Origin: Spongilla lacustris
Lineage: Eukaryota > Porifera > Demospongiae > Spongillida > Spongillidae
Reading direction: 5' to 3'
NCBI GenBank assembly: GCA_949361645.1
Contig: OX442434.1
Location: 2,471,672-2,535,671, forward strand
Length of the DNA: 64,000 nt
Every line of letters starts with the position of its first letter. Position 1 is the first letter of the stretch. The notes under the pieces are model-generated. The model made no database searches, was not told where the DNA came from, and saw only the letters and a program-made list of their open reading frames with translations. Positions 37,071-48,236 of the stretch are shown piece by piece. The translations under genes were made by a program, and so were the position numbers.

Positions 37071-37865
37071 CATAATGGTCCCGATGAACACATGCTGAGC
37101 TTATATATAGAAAGATTAAGAAGAATGAGGTCATCGATTGTATGCATCCTTTATAGACAGTGTTCATGTGAAGTTTAAAGCTGTGCGTTAATTATATGAA
37201 GTTTGTGAACTGAGGTCATGTCAAGTTCGAACCTTGGCGTTATATCAAATGGGGTGCAATTTTGGAGACCGCCCATGCATGAGGGCTGTATACATGACGC
37301 GTGTATCATCGTTTATACCTTTCAAGATTATCTGAATTTCGCTCTATACCTTGGTGCCCCCTATAGCTTAATTTGATGGTGGTACTGTAAGGTAATGCAG
37401 CAAAGCAGATACATGCACAAATCTTTAGAGTGATGAGATGAATAACATTTGAATTTCTTACGTAGATATCAGATCCTCTCAGAAAGCATTTATAGAACGA
37501 GTCATATTATACCACTTCTACCCAATGCCATAGTCTGCTGAATTGTCATCAGGATATGATATATCAAGTCAAAGGAGTTGTTAAAGGTAATAATGCAAGT
37601 ACTACAGTTAAATGTGTCAATTTGAACTGCCGAGGCCTAGGGGAGGACAGCCTTGCTGCAGGCTGGTGTTCTTTTTAAGCACATCACTGAACCCATTGAA
37701 TCAGATGCATAAAGCAGCAAAGCACATAAACATGTGATATATGTATTGACGTCCATATTTGGTTATGTGTTACATAACTATATATGTTAGTCTAAGTTTT
37801 GACTGATTGTTCGGGTGGTTGCTATAAGTATATACGACGCAGATGGAAGTGTAAGAACGCATGCA
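37071..37865. other. No recognised feature
   Basis: Non-repetitive AT-rich sequence without a convincing frame. Confidence 0.35.
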
Positions 37866-37869
37866 TGTT

Positions 37870-38400
37870 TTATGTATTTTAGATAAACACACACGGAACA
37901 CAACAATAAATTAATAAGTCAGAGTAGAAATCCATCTGCATAGGTTGGCTTATTAGTTGTGGTATAAATAATAATATTATAACCTACTCACAACTGTTTA
38001 TTAAAACACTACAACTAAAAGTCACAAGATGTAGTTGGTGAGACACATCTGGCCAAAATTGCCCTGGCATTCTGCCTCAGTTGTGGTAATCCGCCCGTGA
38101 CGTTGGGTCCGTACGCATACACCTATCCTGTGGGTAAATGAAACAGATCAGATGTTGTCTGTGTGCTTTTTAACTCATAAGAATGAAATCCATGTCCATA
38201 GGTCAGCTTGTAAATACTTATTAGTTGTGGCAACACCCATACTGCCATAGTTAATCCCGTGTTGAACATCCGTGCGTAATGTTGGGTCCCTTGTTGGCAT
38301 AGGGACAGATCTACATTGTGGGTGAATGAAACAGTTTAGATCTTGCCTCAATCTGGTTTGCAACTCAGAAGAATGATCCATCTCAGCAATAATTCCCCCC
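37870..38400. repeat. Degenerate ~200 bp tandem repeat
   Basis: Two to three diverged units share acgttgggtcc, tgtgggtaaatgaaacag, agaatgaaatccatgtccat and attagttgtgg. No function assigned. Confidence 0.5.
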
Positions 38401-38567
38401 ACCCCCATGCAGTTGTGGTCAGACCTGTAGTTAATCAGTCTAAAATTTGCGCGTGACATCGATCCATGTAGTTTAGACATTTGACCGGTTATTAACCCCA
38501 ACCAGGGGCCATTTGCTTTAATAAAGGTCAAATCCCTCCCAATGCCCCAGGGAGGGGGGGGGGGGGG

Positions 38568-38852
38568 CAGTGGCGTATCCAGGATTTCAGTGAGGGAGGT
38601 GCTTAAAGTGAGGCCCGATACGAAAAGTGGGGGGGGGGGGGGGGGGGGGGGGAGGGGGGGGGGTGCAGTTCGCTTCAGGTCCGATACGAAAAGTGGGAGG
38701 GGGGGGGTGCAGTTCGCTTCAGGTCTGATATGAAAAGTGGGGGCCTTTGTTTGGCGCACGTTATCGTTAATAATTAATGGTTACAAACTTACAATTTTGG
38801 CCGAGGGGGGTGCTCAAGCACCCGGAGCACCCTCTCTGGATATACGCCACTG
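38568..38852. mobile_element. Poly-G MITE, 285 bp, with 5-bp target duplication (GGGGG)
   Basis: Ends are cagtggcgtatccagga and the inverse of cagtggcgtatatcc, each flanked by GGGGG. Inside, three units of ttcaggtccgatacgaaaag with poly-G are in tandem. Same family as the elements at 13.6, 42.3 and 43.4 kb. Confidence 0.75.
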
Positions 38853-39035
38853 GGGGGTCTCACGTAACAATGATAGGTGCATAAATTATTTGTCAAATAT
38901 AAAAGCGGTACATGGCTTTATTCGTTTCCTGCGAGTTGTGCTATCTACAGACTGCTCGCAAGAAACAGCACACGATATACCGGTCCCTTACGCGTGAATA
39001 AAGCTTGGACATTGCGCATGCACCCAAACGGTATA

Positions 39036-41142
39036 GGGTAGCGTCAGGTATGTTCGCCAGTCAGGAGTGTTCGCCACCCTTCACTTCAAACGCGGCGCCA
39101 AGGCTTACCTAATGTCTTTATCCCTCGGCACAAAATGGAAATAATACTACTTGGAGTCTGTGTTTACGGCACACTATTAAAATTATATCTACTCTTTCAG
39201 TTGTTCCAAAATAATGACGTAAAGTTAGCTACCTCAATTATCGGTAGAAATGGCGCGGTAAACACCGCACAATTGCTAGCGAGTCTATTTGGTGCAAGTC
39301 AGTGTCTGTAAGGTATGTAATGCAAATTCGCTTAAAATCTTGTTATTACAGAAGCGCAGTTATTTCTGAACAATGTACATTGTTTCATGTTTGATGAAAC
39401 GTACTGGCTTTGGAACCAGGGGGGGTGGCGAACACTCCAACCGTAATTTACGCTGGTAGGTAGTAGTCGCCAGGGGTGGCGACTACTCCTACCTCATCAA
39501 ATAAAGTGATAGTACTTAAATTAGCAACCAATAGGCTCCAAAATGTATCCAATTGATTATGTGTAAGTATTGTAAGTTGTGTATGTTGCGAAGGAGTGTT
39601 CGCCAGGGGGGGGTACCTTCCATTCGAATGCGGTCTTTTCAATAGAAGGCCTAATCATATGAGTGCATTTGTTCTGTTCTGATATGCTGTTTTTATTCAG
39701 TCAGAGGTTGTACTACTTCAGCTTATGCAGAGATAATTTTTCAATTCCTCTGGACAGAACTGAACTATGGGTCTAGGCCTGCTACTTAATACCGGTAGCT
39801 TACATAGGCCTATGTATGCATTAATGGATTTATTTTTTATTTATTTTTTTAAATGTGCAAATCTTGAAAGAATACAATGTATCATATTGTAGTGTTCAGT
39901 AATGGAGCGACAGTATTTGAAGTATTCGACTGAGAGCATAGACTCAGCTTTCAAGGAAGTCTGAGGGAGGGTCGTTTTACTTGCAATGCAGTGTCAAAGA
40001 CATTTATCATATATAGTGTACACCGTGCATGTGGGTACAAATCACATGCAAACTGCAAATGTACTTCACATGTGAAATGCATTGACCAGCCTCACCAGGA
40101 TTTATTTTCCTTTGAATCAGACAATGACGAGGATTATTTCTGCCCAGAATGTTTTTTACAAGGAGCCAGATGATAAAATAAGACACCATGCCATTGCTGA
40201 TGATTTCACTTTTATTTTCGCTAATCTGATTTCCATTCATCTTTATGTATATATATTTTACATAGTGATTGAGAAATTGACCTAGCTGAAATTTCCTAGA
40301 ATATACATGTACGTATATACATGTATATACAGCTATCAATTTTGTGTACAGCTTGACCTATACTATATCAAACGTTGTATTTGAAGTAAACTGAGACTGC
40401 TTACTTGAATTTTTGTTGTTGTTGGTGCTCTATAGTACCCAAGCTCAAATCACTTGCTTCATCCTTCCGTGCACCAGTTCCCTCTTCACTGCAACGATAA
40501 TAGCCTTTCACCTCGTCAATTTGGAGTGTTCGCCACCACCCTGTATACTATGGGGGGGGGGGGGGGGGGGGGGGGGGGGGGCGAACACTCCAACCTCGAC
40601 GTGGCGAAAGACCACTTGCAAAGGCAATTAATATTGGTACGTGGCACTATCTGGTAACGAAAAACAGGTACATATATACTTCAATCCTTATGTACATACA
40701 ATTTTGGTGGTAAACGAAGCGTTTATGAATGAATGAATGGCCGCCTTCCTATAACAAATGCTACAATCACATAGTGAAGCTTTCCAGGGGTGTTTAAAGG
40801 CTGCTCCATACCTGATAACTTGGTTAAGCAATGTTCTGTTAAAATCCACCTTCTTTACGCTACGTAACAACGAAATACAGGGGGGTGGCGAACACTCCAA
40901 CCATACGTGGCGAAAGACCAACCGCACTGGCGACTATACCAGAAATTCGCGTAATTGGATAAAACAGTTGTTTTCCTTCGTACGGAGCACGTTTTTGAAT
41001 AAACGAAGCGGTAGTAGTATAGAGTGAAGGCTGACGATCTCTTGGAATCAGGTATGTTTATATAATCATCCATCCTGTTTGCTGTATATTCAAGACAACC
41101 AACATCGGTACTCGCGGGTGGCGAACACTACCTACGCTACCC
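39036..41142. mobile_element. 2.1 kb nested TIR cluster with GTGTTCGCCACC repeats
   Basis: Outer ends are GGGTAGCG with a GTTCGCC continuation and the inverse, flanked by TATA (39,032-39,035 and 41,143-41,146). Inside, GGAGTGTTCGCC or its inverse GGCGAACACTCC occurs repeatedly (~39,071, 39,428, 39,592, 40,523, 40,583, 40,886). Several copies abut G runs, including 30 G at 40,552-40,581. The pattern suggests repeated self-insertion or a composite element. Confidence 0.6.
39991..40173 (+). CDS. Small Cys/His-rich ORF inside the TIR cluster
   Basis: An ATG-initiated 60-codon frame with ACGYKSHANCKCTSHVKCID, then acidic residues and DYFCPECF. The order of Cys and His (C..C.C..H..C then C..C) resembles a degenerate PHD-type zinc finger. 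It sits inside a repetitive element and may be a transposon-borne or captured exon. Translation is unproven, and no upstream exon could be attached (a short MERQYLKYS frame ends in a stop just before it). Confidence 0.3.
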   Translation: MSKTFIIYSVHRACGYKSHANCKCTSHVKCIDQPHQDLFSFESDNDEDYFCPECFLQGAR

Positions 41143-41160
41143 TATACATTGCAAACTCTC

Positions 41161-41495
41161 CTACCTCGTAGAATTTCTTTTCCTGAAGGTGTTTATCCTT
41201 GAGATATCTCTCTTGGCCTTTGGATTTGCCTGATATTGATCTTGTTTGGAGGCTAAAATCAATTCTCGATTTTGATCGTAGTAGGCCTTCATGCTATCCT
41301 TCTTACTTTCAGAATTGGCTTTGTAGCGGTTCCTTTCGAAAGTATTCTTTTTTTCACGCGCTTCTTGAAAACTGTCACGCTCCTCACATTCAATATCTTG
41401 CGACTCGCGATCGTTAGCACAACTGCATGTCATCATTTAACTTGGCTATCTTCTTAGCACGATTCTTTTCTCTTCTAGACCGACGTGACGGCATT
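41161..41495 (-). pseudogene. N-terminal fragment of a basic transposon-type protein, copy 2
   Basis: Starts MPSRRSRREKNRAKKIAKLN at ~41,493. A 4-base insertion (atgc) then shifts the frame, and it resumes as SCANDRESQDIECEERDSFQ and AREKKNTFERNRYKANSESK. The inner part keeps the frame that copy 1 at 35.9-36.2 kb has lost, so each copy has a different lesion. It lies 18 bp beyond the TIR cluster end. Confidence 0.5.
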
Positions 41496-41892
41496 TTGAA
41501 GAAAACAAACCAGACACGTCAAGCTTTTTGGGAGAAACTGATAACTAGAGCACTACATGTATATGAAATATAGAACGTGTTCAACCACAAGCAAGGGTTA
41601 GCTTTACTATCGTAACTTTTATGTCTTCCACGGGCCGATAAAATCTGTTGTGGGCTACTGCTAACATAATTAAGTTGCTATTGCTAACTTCCGGATCTGA
41701 TAAGATAAGATTCACTCGGATAAGAGGTTTATTGCGCTGTATCTTTGTCACGATTGAAGCGTAATGTTAGCCGTTATGCGGAAGCACTAGAACCAATAAG
41801 TTAGAAACTTACTGCCGAGTTGGATTTGTTTTATTATTTTCGTAAGAGGAGTGATGCTTGACACAATTTCGATCTTTAGCTACTTAATTATG

Positions 41893-42031
41893 TGAAGAAG
41901 AAGAAGAAGAAGTAGAAGAAGAAGAAGAAGAAGAAGAAGAAGAAGAAGAAGAAGAAGAAGAAGAAGAAGAAGAAGAAGAAGAAGAAGAAGAAGAAGAAGA
42001 AGAAGAAGAAGAAGAAGAAGAAGAAGAAGAA
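41893..42031. repeat. (GAA)n microsatellite, ~46 units
   Basis: Almost perfect AGA/GAA repeat. The poly-Ser frame it gives on the minus strand is not considered real. Triplex-forming GAA repeats can stall replication (established for other organisms). Confidence 0.9.
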
Positions 42032-42154
42032 TTAGGAGAAACTTTTTTTAAGGTTCGAGGGTGGGAACGAGTGAGCGTTATCTCTGTTGTCATCTGGTGT
42101 TTTGCTAATCGTATTCATGACACTTCAAATCCTACATAGGACCTACTAACGTAG

Positions 42155-42344
42155 GTCCCGATAATTGTGCACAGTCCTTTTCACTGACTTTATGTAAATA
42201 TACTTCGTAGCAATTATGTTCAGTATAGCATCTTAGCCCTTTACAACAACAAAGTGGACCAAAATGAGGAGAGGTGGGAGGGGTGGGGGGAAAAGCACTC
42301 CACTGCAGTGGCGGATCCAGGGGGAGGGGGGGCGGCTGGGGTAT

Positions 42345-42382
<38 letters not shown>

Positions 42383-42960
42383 CAAAACCTGTTATTATGA
42401 CTTCTTACGGTACGCACGACGATACTGAACGCGTTAACGGCGCAACGATCCTTCCAATAGTGGTAGGTGGAGTGCTTGTTATAAATGTCCCAGCCCACAG
42501 GATGTAGTTAAATATTCCGATCTATCCTATTGTACTTTGGAATATTGCGGATCGTTGAGCGGATACCGTATATCGATCGTTATGCCGTTCAATACTACAG
42601 GAAAGTCTGGAAGCAAGTAATTTACTATTCTACCTGGTTTTAGCATGTTTCTACGCAATTATGCTATGTTTTGTGACATTAAAAGTGCAAAATTTGCAAA
42701 GCGGCTGGGGGAGCATACAGCGCTCCCCCATACCCCCTTGCTGTTGATAGGCGTGTCCTGCCACGCCCTTGCACTTATATCACCTTGCCCCCCCCCCCCC
42801 CCCCCCCCGCTCCTAAATCCTGGATCCGCCCCTGCACTGTGATGCTCGTTGGTGTCTTTGCTCCTATTAGATTGATTGGCTGGTCGTGGCATGGAGAATG
42901 GACTCTGCCTGAAAGAGTTTTGCTGTTACGTTGTGTTTAAACTTTAACATATACCCTTCC
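42155..42960. repeat. Interspersed repeat copy split by a poly-C MITE
   Basis: Sequence on both sides of the MITE (caattatgttc, aaaagcactccactg, then tgatgctc, tgctcctatta, ttgattggctgg) matches 54,430-54,640, where it is uninterrupted. Confidence 0.7.
42306..42834. mobile_element. Poly-C MITE, 529 bp, with 5-bp target duplication (CACTG)
   Basis: Starts cagtggcggatccagg and ends cctggatccgcccctg, with CACTG on both sides (42,301-42,305 and 42,835-42,839). A 36-base C run is at 42,346-42,381 and a ~20-base one at ~42,788-42,808. The uninterrupted paralogous site at ~54,565-54,580 reads ctccactgtgatgctc with a single CACTG, confirming both boundaries. Confidence 0.85.
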
Positions 42961-43363
42961 GTAGGTGTTTATACCTATAATTAAGCTGTTCAGCATACTT
43001 TTCCATTATTCAAACAAAAATTCATTATTATTTACACGCAATTTTACTCAGTGATGACGCGTACATGTAAGTGCCGTCGGTGGGCGTTGACGTTAAGATA
43101 TAAAGCATTGTATTCAAGTCGGGGGAAGCTCAAGATAGTACCCAAAAAGTACCCTGTCCAGAGGACACCATATTTATGCTGGAAACGCTTCGAGCAGGCG
43201 ACTCTCCGGTGACTGCTGTGGAAATAGAACAAAGATGAAAGATCCCGTTCTTTCTCGTGTTAGGAACATGGTCCTGAACGGGTGGAGGTGCTTTACATCC
43301 ATACAAACAAAGAGAGCTCGAGCTAAGTGTGCAGGATGGGTGCGTATTGTGGGGTTGATATAA

Positions 43364-44594
43364 CAGTGGCGGATCTAGGGGGGTTGCAACCCCCCCTTTC
43401 AGACCCGTAATGAATAATATTAACATTCACTAATAGGAAATTCCGAACAAAAGAGAAAGATTCCTAAAGGCGCTTCCACACTAGCAAGGCAAAAAGGCTA
43501 ACCGAATTGATCCGCATTGCATTGCACATTAATTGTTATTAATAATCACACGTATAGTTATAAACCATACATGTAGATTGATCAATCATTCTTACGTAAG
43601 CGCGTGGTGCTTAAGGGACGCCTGCATGAGGTTTAATTTGTCTTTACAACTGTATTCTTTATATAAAATAACAAGCAACATAGCTTCTGTACTGATGCTA
43701 AACAAAAAGTAACTGCATGCGATTCTAAAAGGTGGCTTCTGAAGTGTGCCTCGTGTAACGGACCCGCGATTTTGTCTTGTCTTGAGTGCAAGCTTTCTGT
43801 GGCATTTTCGGTCAGTGCAGATGGTTTTGAAATCTTCTCTACGTGATTTAAAACGATCGCTATAGCGATTGCTTGTTCTGTGATAGCGGAGTCGATTTTC
43901 TTTCGCTCGCCTCTAAGCAATATGAATCATAATGCAACCATGCATGAGGCGATGTAACTTAAAAGTTTTCTCCAATACGGCAATAAACTATAATATCACA
44001 CTGCACTCTAAAGAACAAAACAGGACATTTATAAAAACTCATAATCAAGTATGCATGCAGTAAAAAGTAAGCATTGGTCAATCTATATGCATGATTAAAC
44101 ATGAAAATGATCTTATGAGAGATCGAGGCACCGTATACATGTAAATGGACATGGAGAGCGCTTGCTAGATATCGCAAAGTAGCTAGTTAATCAATGCGAA
44201 GGATCAAAACATATGCAACATTTTTTGGCTTTAATTGATTTCCATGCATCCGTGCATGCGTGAAAGAGTACCTGTGGATGAAATCTGCGAGCACATTACA
44301 GAAAACTGTTTCAAGCATCCAATTGTAGTACATAGATCCAGCAATTCTTAGAATCGTAAATTATTATTTTATGAAATATATATACAATTTCCATTTTTGC
44401 ACGCAGTGTTTTGAGCATGATAAAAAGCGTTGGCTTCTGGGGCTCCGCCCCACACCACGCTGGGGGAGCTTGCAGCGCTCCCCCAGACCCCCTAGCTGGG
44501 CGGGCGGGGTACCCCCTCCCGCATCCTCCCCCTCTTTAAATAATTATTGTTCATTAATAACCCCCCCTTTTCAGAAATCCTGGATCCACCCCTG
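43364..44594. mobile_element. Longest member of the CAGTGGCGGATCC MITE family (1,231 bp)
   Basis: Starts cagtggcggatctagg and ends cctggatccacccctg, with TATAA on both sides (43,359-43,363 and 44,595-44,599). The right interior has the family tail gggggagcttgcagcgctcc. No transposase frame. Five-base target duplications with CAG...CTG ends fit the hAT5 type of hAT elements; that placement is inference. Confidence 0.75.
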
Positions 44595-44628
44595 TATAAC
44601 CACACGTGCATGCAGGGTTGATATAACC

Positions 44629-44720
44629 ATCGTGCAGGGTTCGCATCACAATTAACCTCCCTCCCGGCAGGGATATTCCTGCCGGGAGGGAGGTTAATTG
44701 TGATGCGAACCCTGCACGAT
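44629..44720. repeat. Perfect hairpin, 43 bp arms, 6 bp loop
   Basis: Arms 44,629-44,671 and 44,678-44,720 are exact reverse complements, beginning atcgtgcagggttcgcatca; the loop is gatatt. It lies between the poly-G MITE and the Ty3/gypsy remnant. Confidence 0.9.
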
Positions 44721-45760
44721 GCCCATCCGTGGATTACACGAATCACGTGTTTAGCTCGTTTGGTGGCCAGGCATTGATAAGGACTTGGAGCGTGGTGAAG
44801 CCTTGTCAGATATGTCAGGAAATTAAATTGGTAAAACCCCCCTTTACATCTGGCCAGCAAGGCCGTGATCTCGACTGCATGTGGACTTTGCAGGTTCTTT
44901 TATGGGGAAAATCAGAAAATGTTTCTGGTTTTCGTAGTTGCCCACTCAAAATGGTTGGAAGTAGTTGTTGTTTCCTCACCTTCTTCCCAACAGGCCATCA
45001 CAGCATGCACTGAGAAATATCTTCTCCACCCATTGTCTACCAGAAATGCTAGTCTCGGACAACGGCTCTGCTTTCACAAGCATCGAGTTCCAGACATTTG
45101 TGGGGGGGAAAATGGTACCCAGCATGTGAGAAGTGCTCCTTATCAACCATCATCTAATGGGCAAGCTGAAAGAGTTGTCCAGACATTCAAGGAGGCCATA
45201 CTGAAGACTACGGGAGATGTGCATACAAGGCTGGCCAGATTCCTGTTCCAATATCGCCTTACACCACACTCATCAACTGGCTTGTCTCCAGCTGAGATGT
45301 TGCTAGGTCGACGCTCTAGGTCCCACCTGGATCTCATACATCCAGACAGGAGGTGACACGAGGAGGTCAAGAAAGGCAAAAATCAGCCCATGATCTACAT
45401 GCAAAACTTCGTAAGTTCAGGGTTGGGGACTTGGTGTATGCCAAGAATTTTCAGGGTTCACGTGTTTGGAGTCCTGGAGTGTGAAAGAGGGGCAGACTGT
45501 ACGTCATCACATCGATCATGTGAAGTTGCGGGTTAGTACTTCAGACCAGCAAGAGTCTGGACATGCCTTACCTGAGCAAGATGAAGGTGCTATGAACCTA
45601 CCTGACCAAGACGTAATGGATCATGAGGCGATAGAAGATGAGGGGCTAGCTCCAGTTGTAGACATTCCGGAGCTTCCAGCTGAAGTTCCAGTGCCTGGTT
45701 TGGCCACTGTTTCTCTTCACCGCTCTACACGCAACAGATGCCCACCTGATCATTTATAAT
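44721..45760 (+). pseudogene. Ty3/gypsy retrotransposon 3' end: decayed integrase and C-terminus
   Basis: Read across frames on the plus strand: zinc-finger remnant KPCQICQEIKLVKPP, then RLHVDFAGSF (first catalytic Asp), HSKWLEV, LVSDNGSAFTSIEFQTF (second Asp), and SAPYQPSSNGQAERVVQTFK (catalytic Glu). Next come RYRLTPHSSTGLSPAEMLLG-like and IDHVK..RRSTRNR-like C-terminal sequence ending at a TAA near 45,758. At least two frame changes interrupt it. The polymerase region is absent, so only the 3' part is left. Elements of this type integrate cDNA with this enzyme. Confidence 0.8.
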
Positions 45761-45778
45761 CTGCAGCCTCTTGATATG

Positions 45779-46018
45779 GAGGGAGGAAATGTGATATATT
45801 ATAGGTGTTATATGTACCAATTGTCTATAGTAGCAACTGACATTGTTAGAAACCGGTTTAGTGTGTGTGTAACTTGCTAGGAATTGGTTTAGGTTGTCAA
45901 ACCGGTTTGGTTTGTAGTCAGACAGGTGTTGCCTAGTTAATATAAATAGGTTATGCTGTACCAGTGCAGTGATATCTCTTTCTCTCCACCAATTATACTT
46001 TGCGCTATCTGGGACTCA
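45779..46018 (+). mobile_element. Polypurine tract and probable 3' LTR
   Basis: gagggaggaaa directly precedes TGTGATATATTATAGG, a typical primer tract followed by the TG of an LTR. A TATAAATA-like promoter element lies at 45,941-45,948. AACCGGTTT palindromes occur twice. The right boundary is set at a CA (gggactca) and is uncertain; no 5' LTR is in place for comparison. Confidence 0.5.
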
Positions 46019-46073
46019 ACTGGTTCATGTATGCGTGCGGCGCCAGCTATAGACTGGATACTACACAGAGGTA

Positions 46074-46470
46074 TTGCCTTAGAATCACAAATAGTTACAT
46101 CCATATATGACTCACCTGATGTGCTGGGCTTTAAACCAGTTTTTAATAATCCATCTTCAATATCATCAACCAGTACACACAGGCCTATCTTCCTCAACAC
46201 ACCTGTTGACCAGGCTACAGGCTGTGCTCCCTTCCCTTGGAGCCAGCGACTAAAAATGGCCATGTTGATCATCTTGGCATCCCTTCTGTGCTAATGCATG
46301 TTCCAGAGCCTGTACAACAGCTCCAGTGTCATCTTTGAGAAGGAAGACTCCCATCTTTGAGTATGCAGTTCCCACAAGGGCAACCACATTGAATGTCCTA
46401 GTCTTGCCAGTGATGTGCAGCAACTGCCCCAGGGTGGGGACTAGCATGTTATTGTTGTTCACCAAACTCT
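46074..46470 (-). pseudogene. DEATH-domain exon pseudogene next to the LTR
   Basis: Close copy of the second DEATH exon of the large gene (58,383-58,750). It reads TGKTRTFNVVALVGTAYSKM and LLKDDTGAVVQALEH, then after a frame shift FSRWLQGKGAQPVAWST, ending DSK. The former donor GTAATA reads GCAATA here. The shift near alahAQKG, and truncation close to the LTR remnant, mark it as dead. It shows that this exon has been copied ~12 kb away. Confidence 0.7.
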
Positions 46471-47595
46471 TACAGCAGAAGAGTAGTTAGCATTCATTTT
46501 ACATGTAGTTTATATCAGTTTGCTGTGCGGAGATTTGTTAGCAGGGTTATTTACAGCAGAAATGTTAATTTCAATTCATTTGTTGTTTGTTTTGTTTGTA
46601 TCCTCGGAACGATGCATCGCAAATTAAACCAACTTTGGTCATCTATAGACACAGGACCGCTTTGTAAATATGTAAAATGCGACTCCACTATATTGCACAA
46701 TCAATGATCGAGATACAGCATTTTGAAGACCGCGCGATTTGACGAGTTTATGGCCGTTTTTCGTGCGCAATCGCGTCGTTTTTTTCCCCCCGGGTGTAGA
46801 CCATGCATCATGTTGTGCAGTTCATAAGTTTCAGACATCACTTGTACCAATTAAGCAATTCATAACTTGGTATATTGTACGGTGAGAAAGATAATCATAG
46901 GGTTTCTATACTTTCTATAAGTCGATTAATAGTACGCATGCATGTATACTTATATACCGGTATATGACGAGCATCAAAAATTGATTATATTTTATTACAC
47001 TAAAATAGAAATCATTCCTTTCTCTTCCATACAGTTAACTTTCCTATACAGCCAGTTGCGCCGCTCACTAGACGAGATTTGCACAGCGCAGTGAGCGCAC
47101 TGATACATGCATATGTGAACTATGCCCTGTACTATGGATATCGAATTGTTTAGTTACGTCGCATGGAACACTATCGTATAAAACACAGCAACGCGCTATT
47201 AACAAGTTCTAGGCTCTCATGCTGCAGAGAAATAATCACGTTGCCTCCAATACCGCACGATTAGTCCCGCCGGACAATTCATATGTACATGTAATACAAA
47301 TTTACAATATGTTACTTAATCCATAGATATTAAAGTAAATATCTATGCTTAATAAATAATACATAAGTGATCAGTTGTTGATTCACTATAATCATAAGCA
47401 TGGAAAACTGGATTTATATTGTGGAACCACCCCCTCTAGCACTTGGCATTACTGAGCACCCATGACACCATTAATACCCACGACACCATTAGCACCCACA
47501 ACACCATGACATCATTAGCACTCAGGACACCATTAGCACCCACAACACCATTAGGACCCATCCCTACTCTACATGTAAGTGAATGAAAACGATTT
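46471..47595. other. No gene; short CACCATTAGCACC tandem repeat
   Basis: 47,445-47,565 holds imperfect units of acaccattagcacccaca. The rest is AT-rich, without a convincing frame. Confidence 0.5.
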
Positions 47596-48205
47596 TTAAT
47601 GGCAGTGATCTGCATGGTGAAAGGATATAGGTTGTGCTTTCACAGTGAAATCCAAAGATCCCATTCCATTGACTGGAGGAGTATCAGAATCTGGTGCGTC
47701 CGCAGGCATAGCGGCTGGACAAAATCCGGACGATAACGGGTGATGACCGTTGCCCGGAGAAGGGGTGAGGGGAGGAGGGTGTGAGAGAATGAAGTCCAGC
47801 GACCAATCAAAGCCTTCGTTATCCACCACACTTGGTGCACATACCTCTCGCGTGCAGGCCAAGCAGTTTGCACACTTCCATGGCCTGGTCCACCTTCTCC
47901 AAGCGTAGCAGGGCCTCTACCAGCCGTCTGTAGGTGGCGCTGCGGTAGTGGCTCTCCCGCCACTTCTTCAGCATCTTAACCCGCTTGTACTTTTCCCCTC
48001 CTCCCTGGACCGCCTCCACCTCCTCTATCTGGGCGTCGCTCAGTCCCAGACCAGCACCCAGCAGTCGCCATTCCGTGATGAAGTTGGCTGTGTCTAATAT
48101 GTGCGCTTCGGTGATGATGGCATCCAGCTTCGACTTTTCAGGCTGCAGACCGTGGGCTAAGCAGAGGGACTCCACGTTCATATCCTCGCCACCGCACACG
48201 GCCAT
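47596..48205 (-). CDS. Small DEATH-domain protein
   Basis: Two exons, 47845-48205 and 47596-47714. The donor is GAG followed by GTATGTG; the acceptor ends ttttgtccag after a pyrimidine-rich intron, and phase 1 is kept. From the first in-frame ATG the protein is 159 aa. It opens MAVCGGEDMNVESLCLAHG. The DEATH fold covers about residues 30-120: ITEWRLLGAGLGLSDAQIEE, YKRVKMLKKWRESH, YRRLVEALLRLEKVDQA. It ends with a short Pro/Asp-rich tail. The frame stays open upstream to GTG at 48,251 but without an ATG, so an upstream exon is possible. DEATH domains assemble signalling complexes through homotypic contacts; the partner is unknown. It is head to head with the Roc-COR-DEATH gene. Confidence 0.7.
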
Positions 48206-48236
48206 ATCTTCAACTGACAAGGATGGTGGAGGCGGG

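Noticed and set aside
41884..42093. Open frame encoding a long poly-serine run
   Set aside because: It is entirely the (GAA)n microsatellite read on the minus strand.
45953..46294. Plus-strand 113-codon frame after the LTR
   Set aside because: It is antisense to the DEATH-domain pseudogene, whose minus-strand reading is the homologous one.
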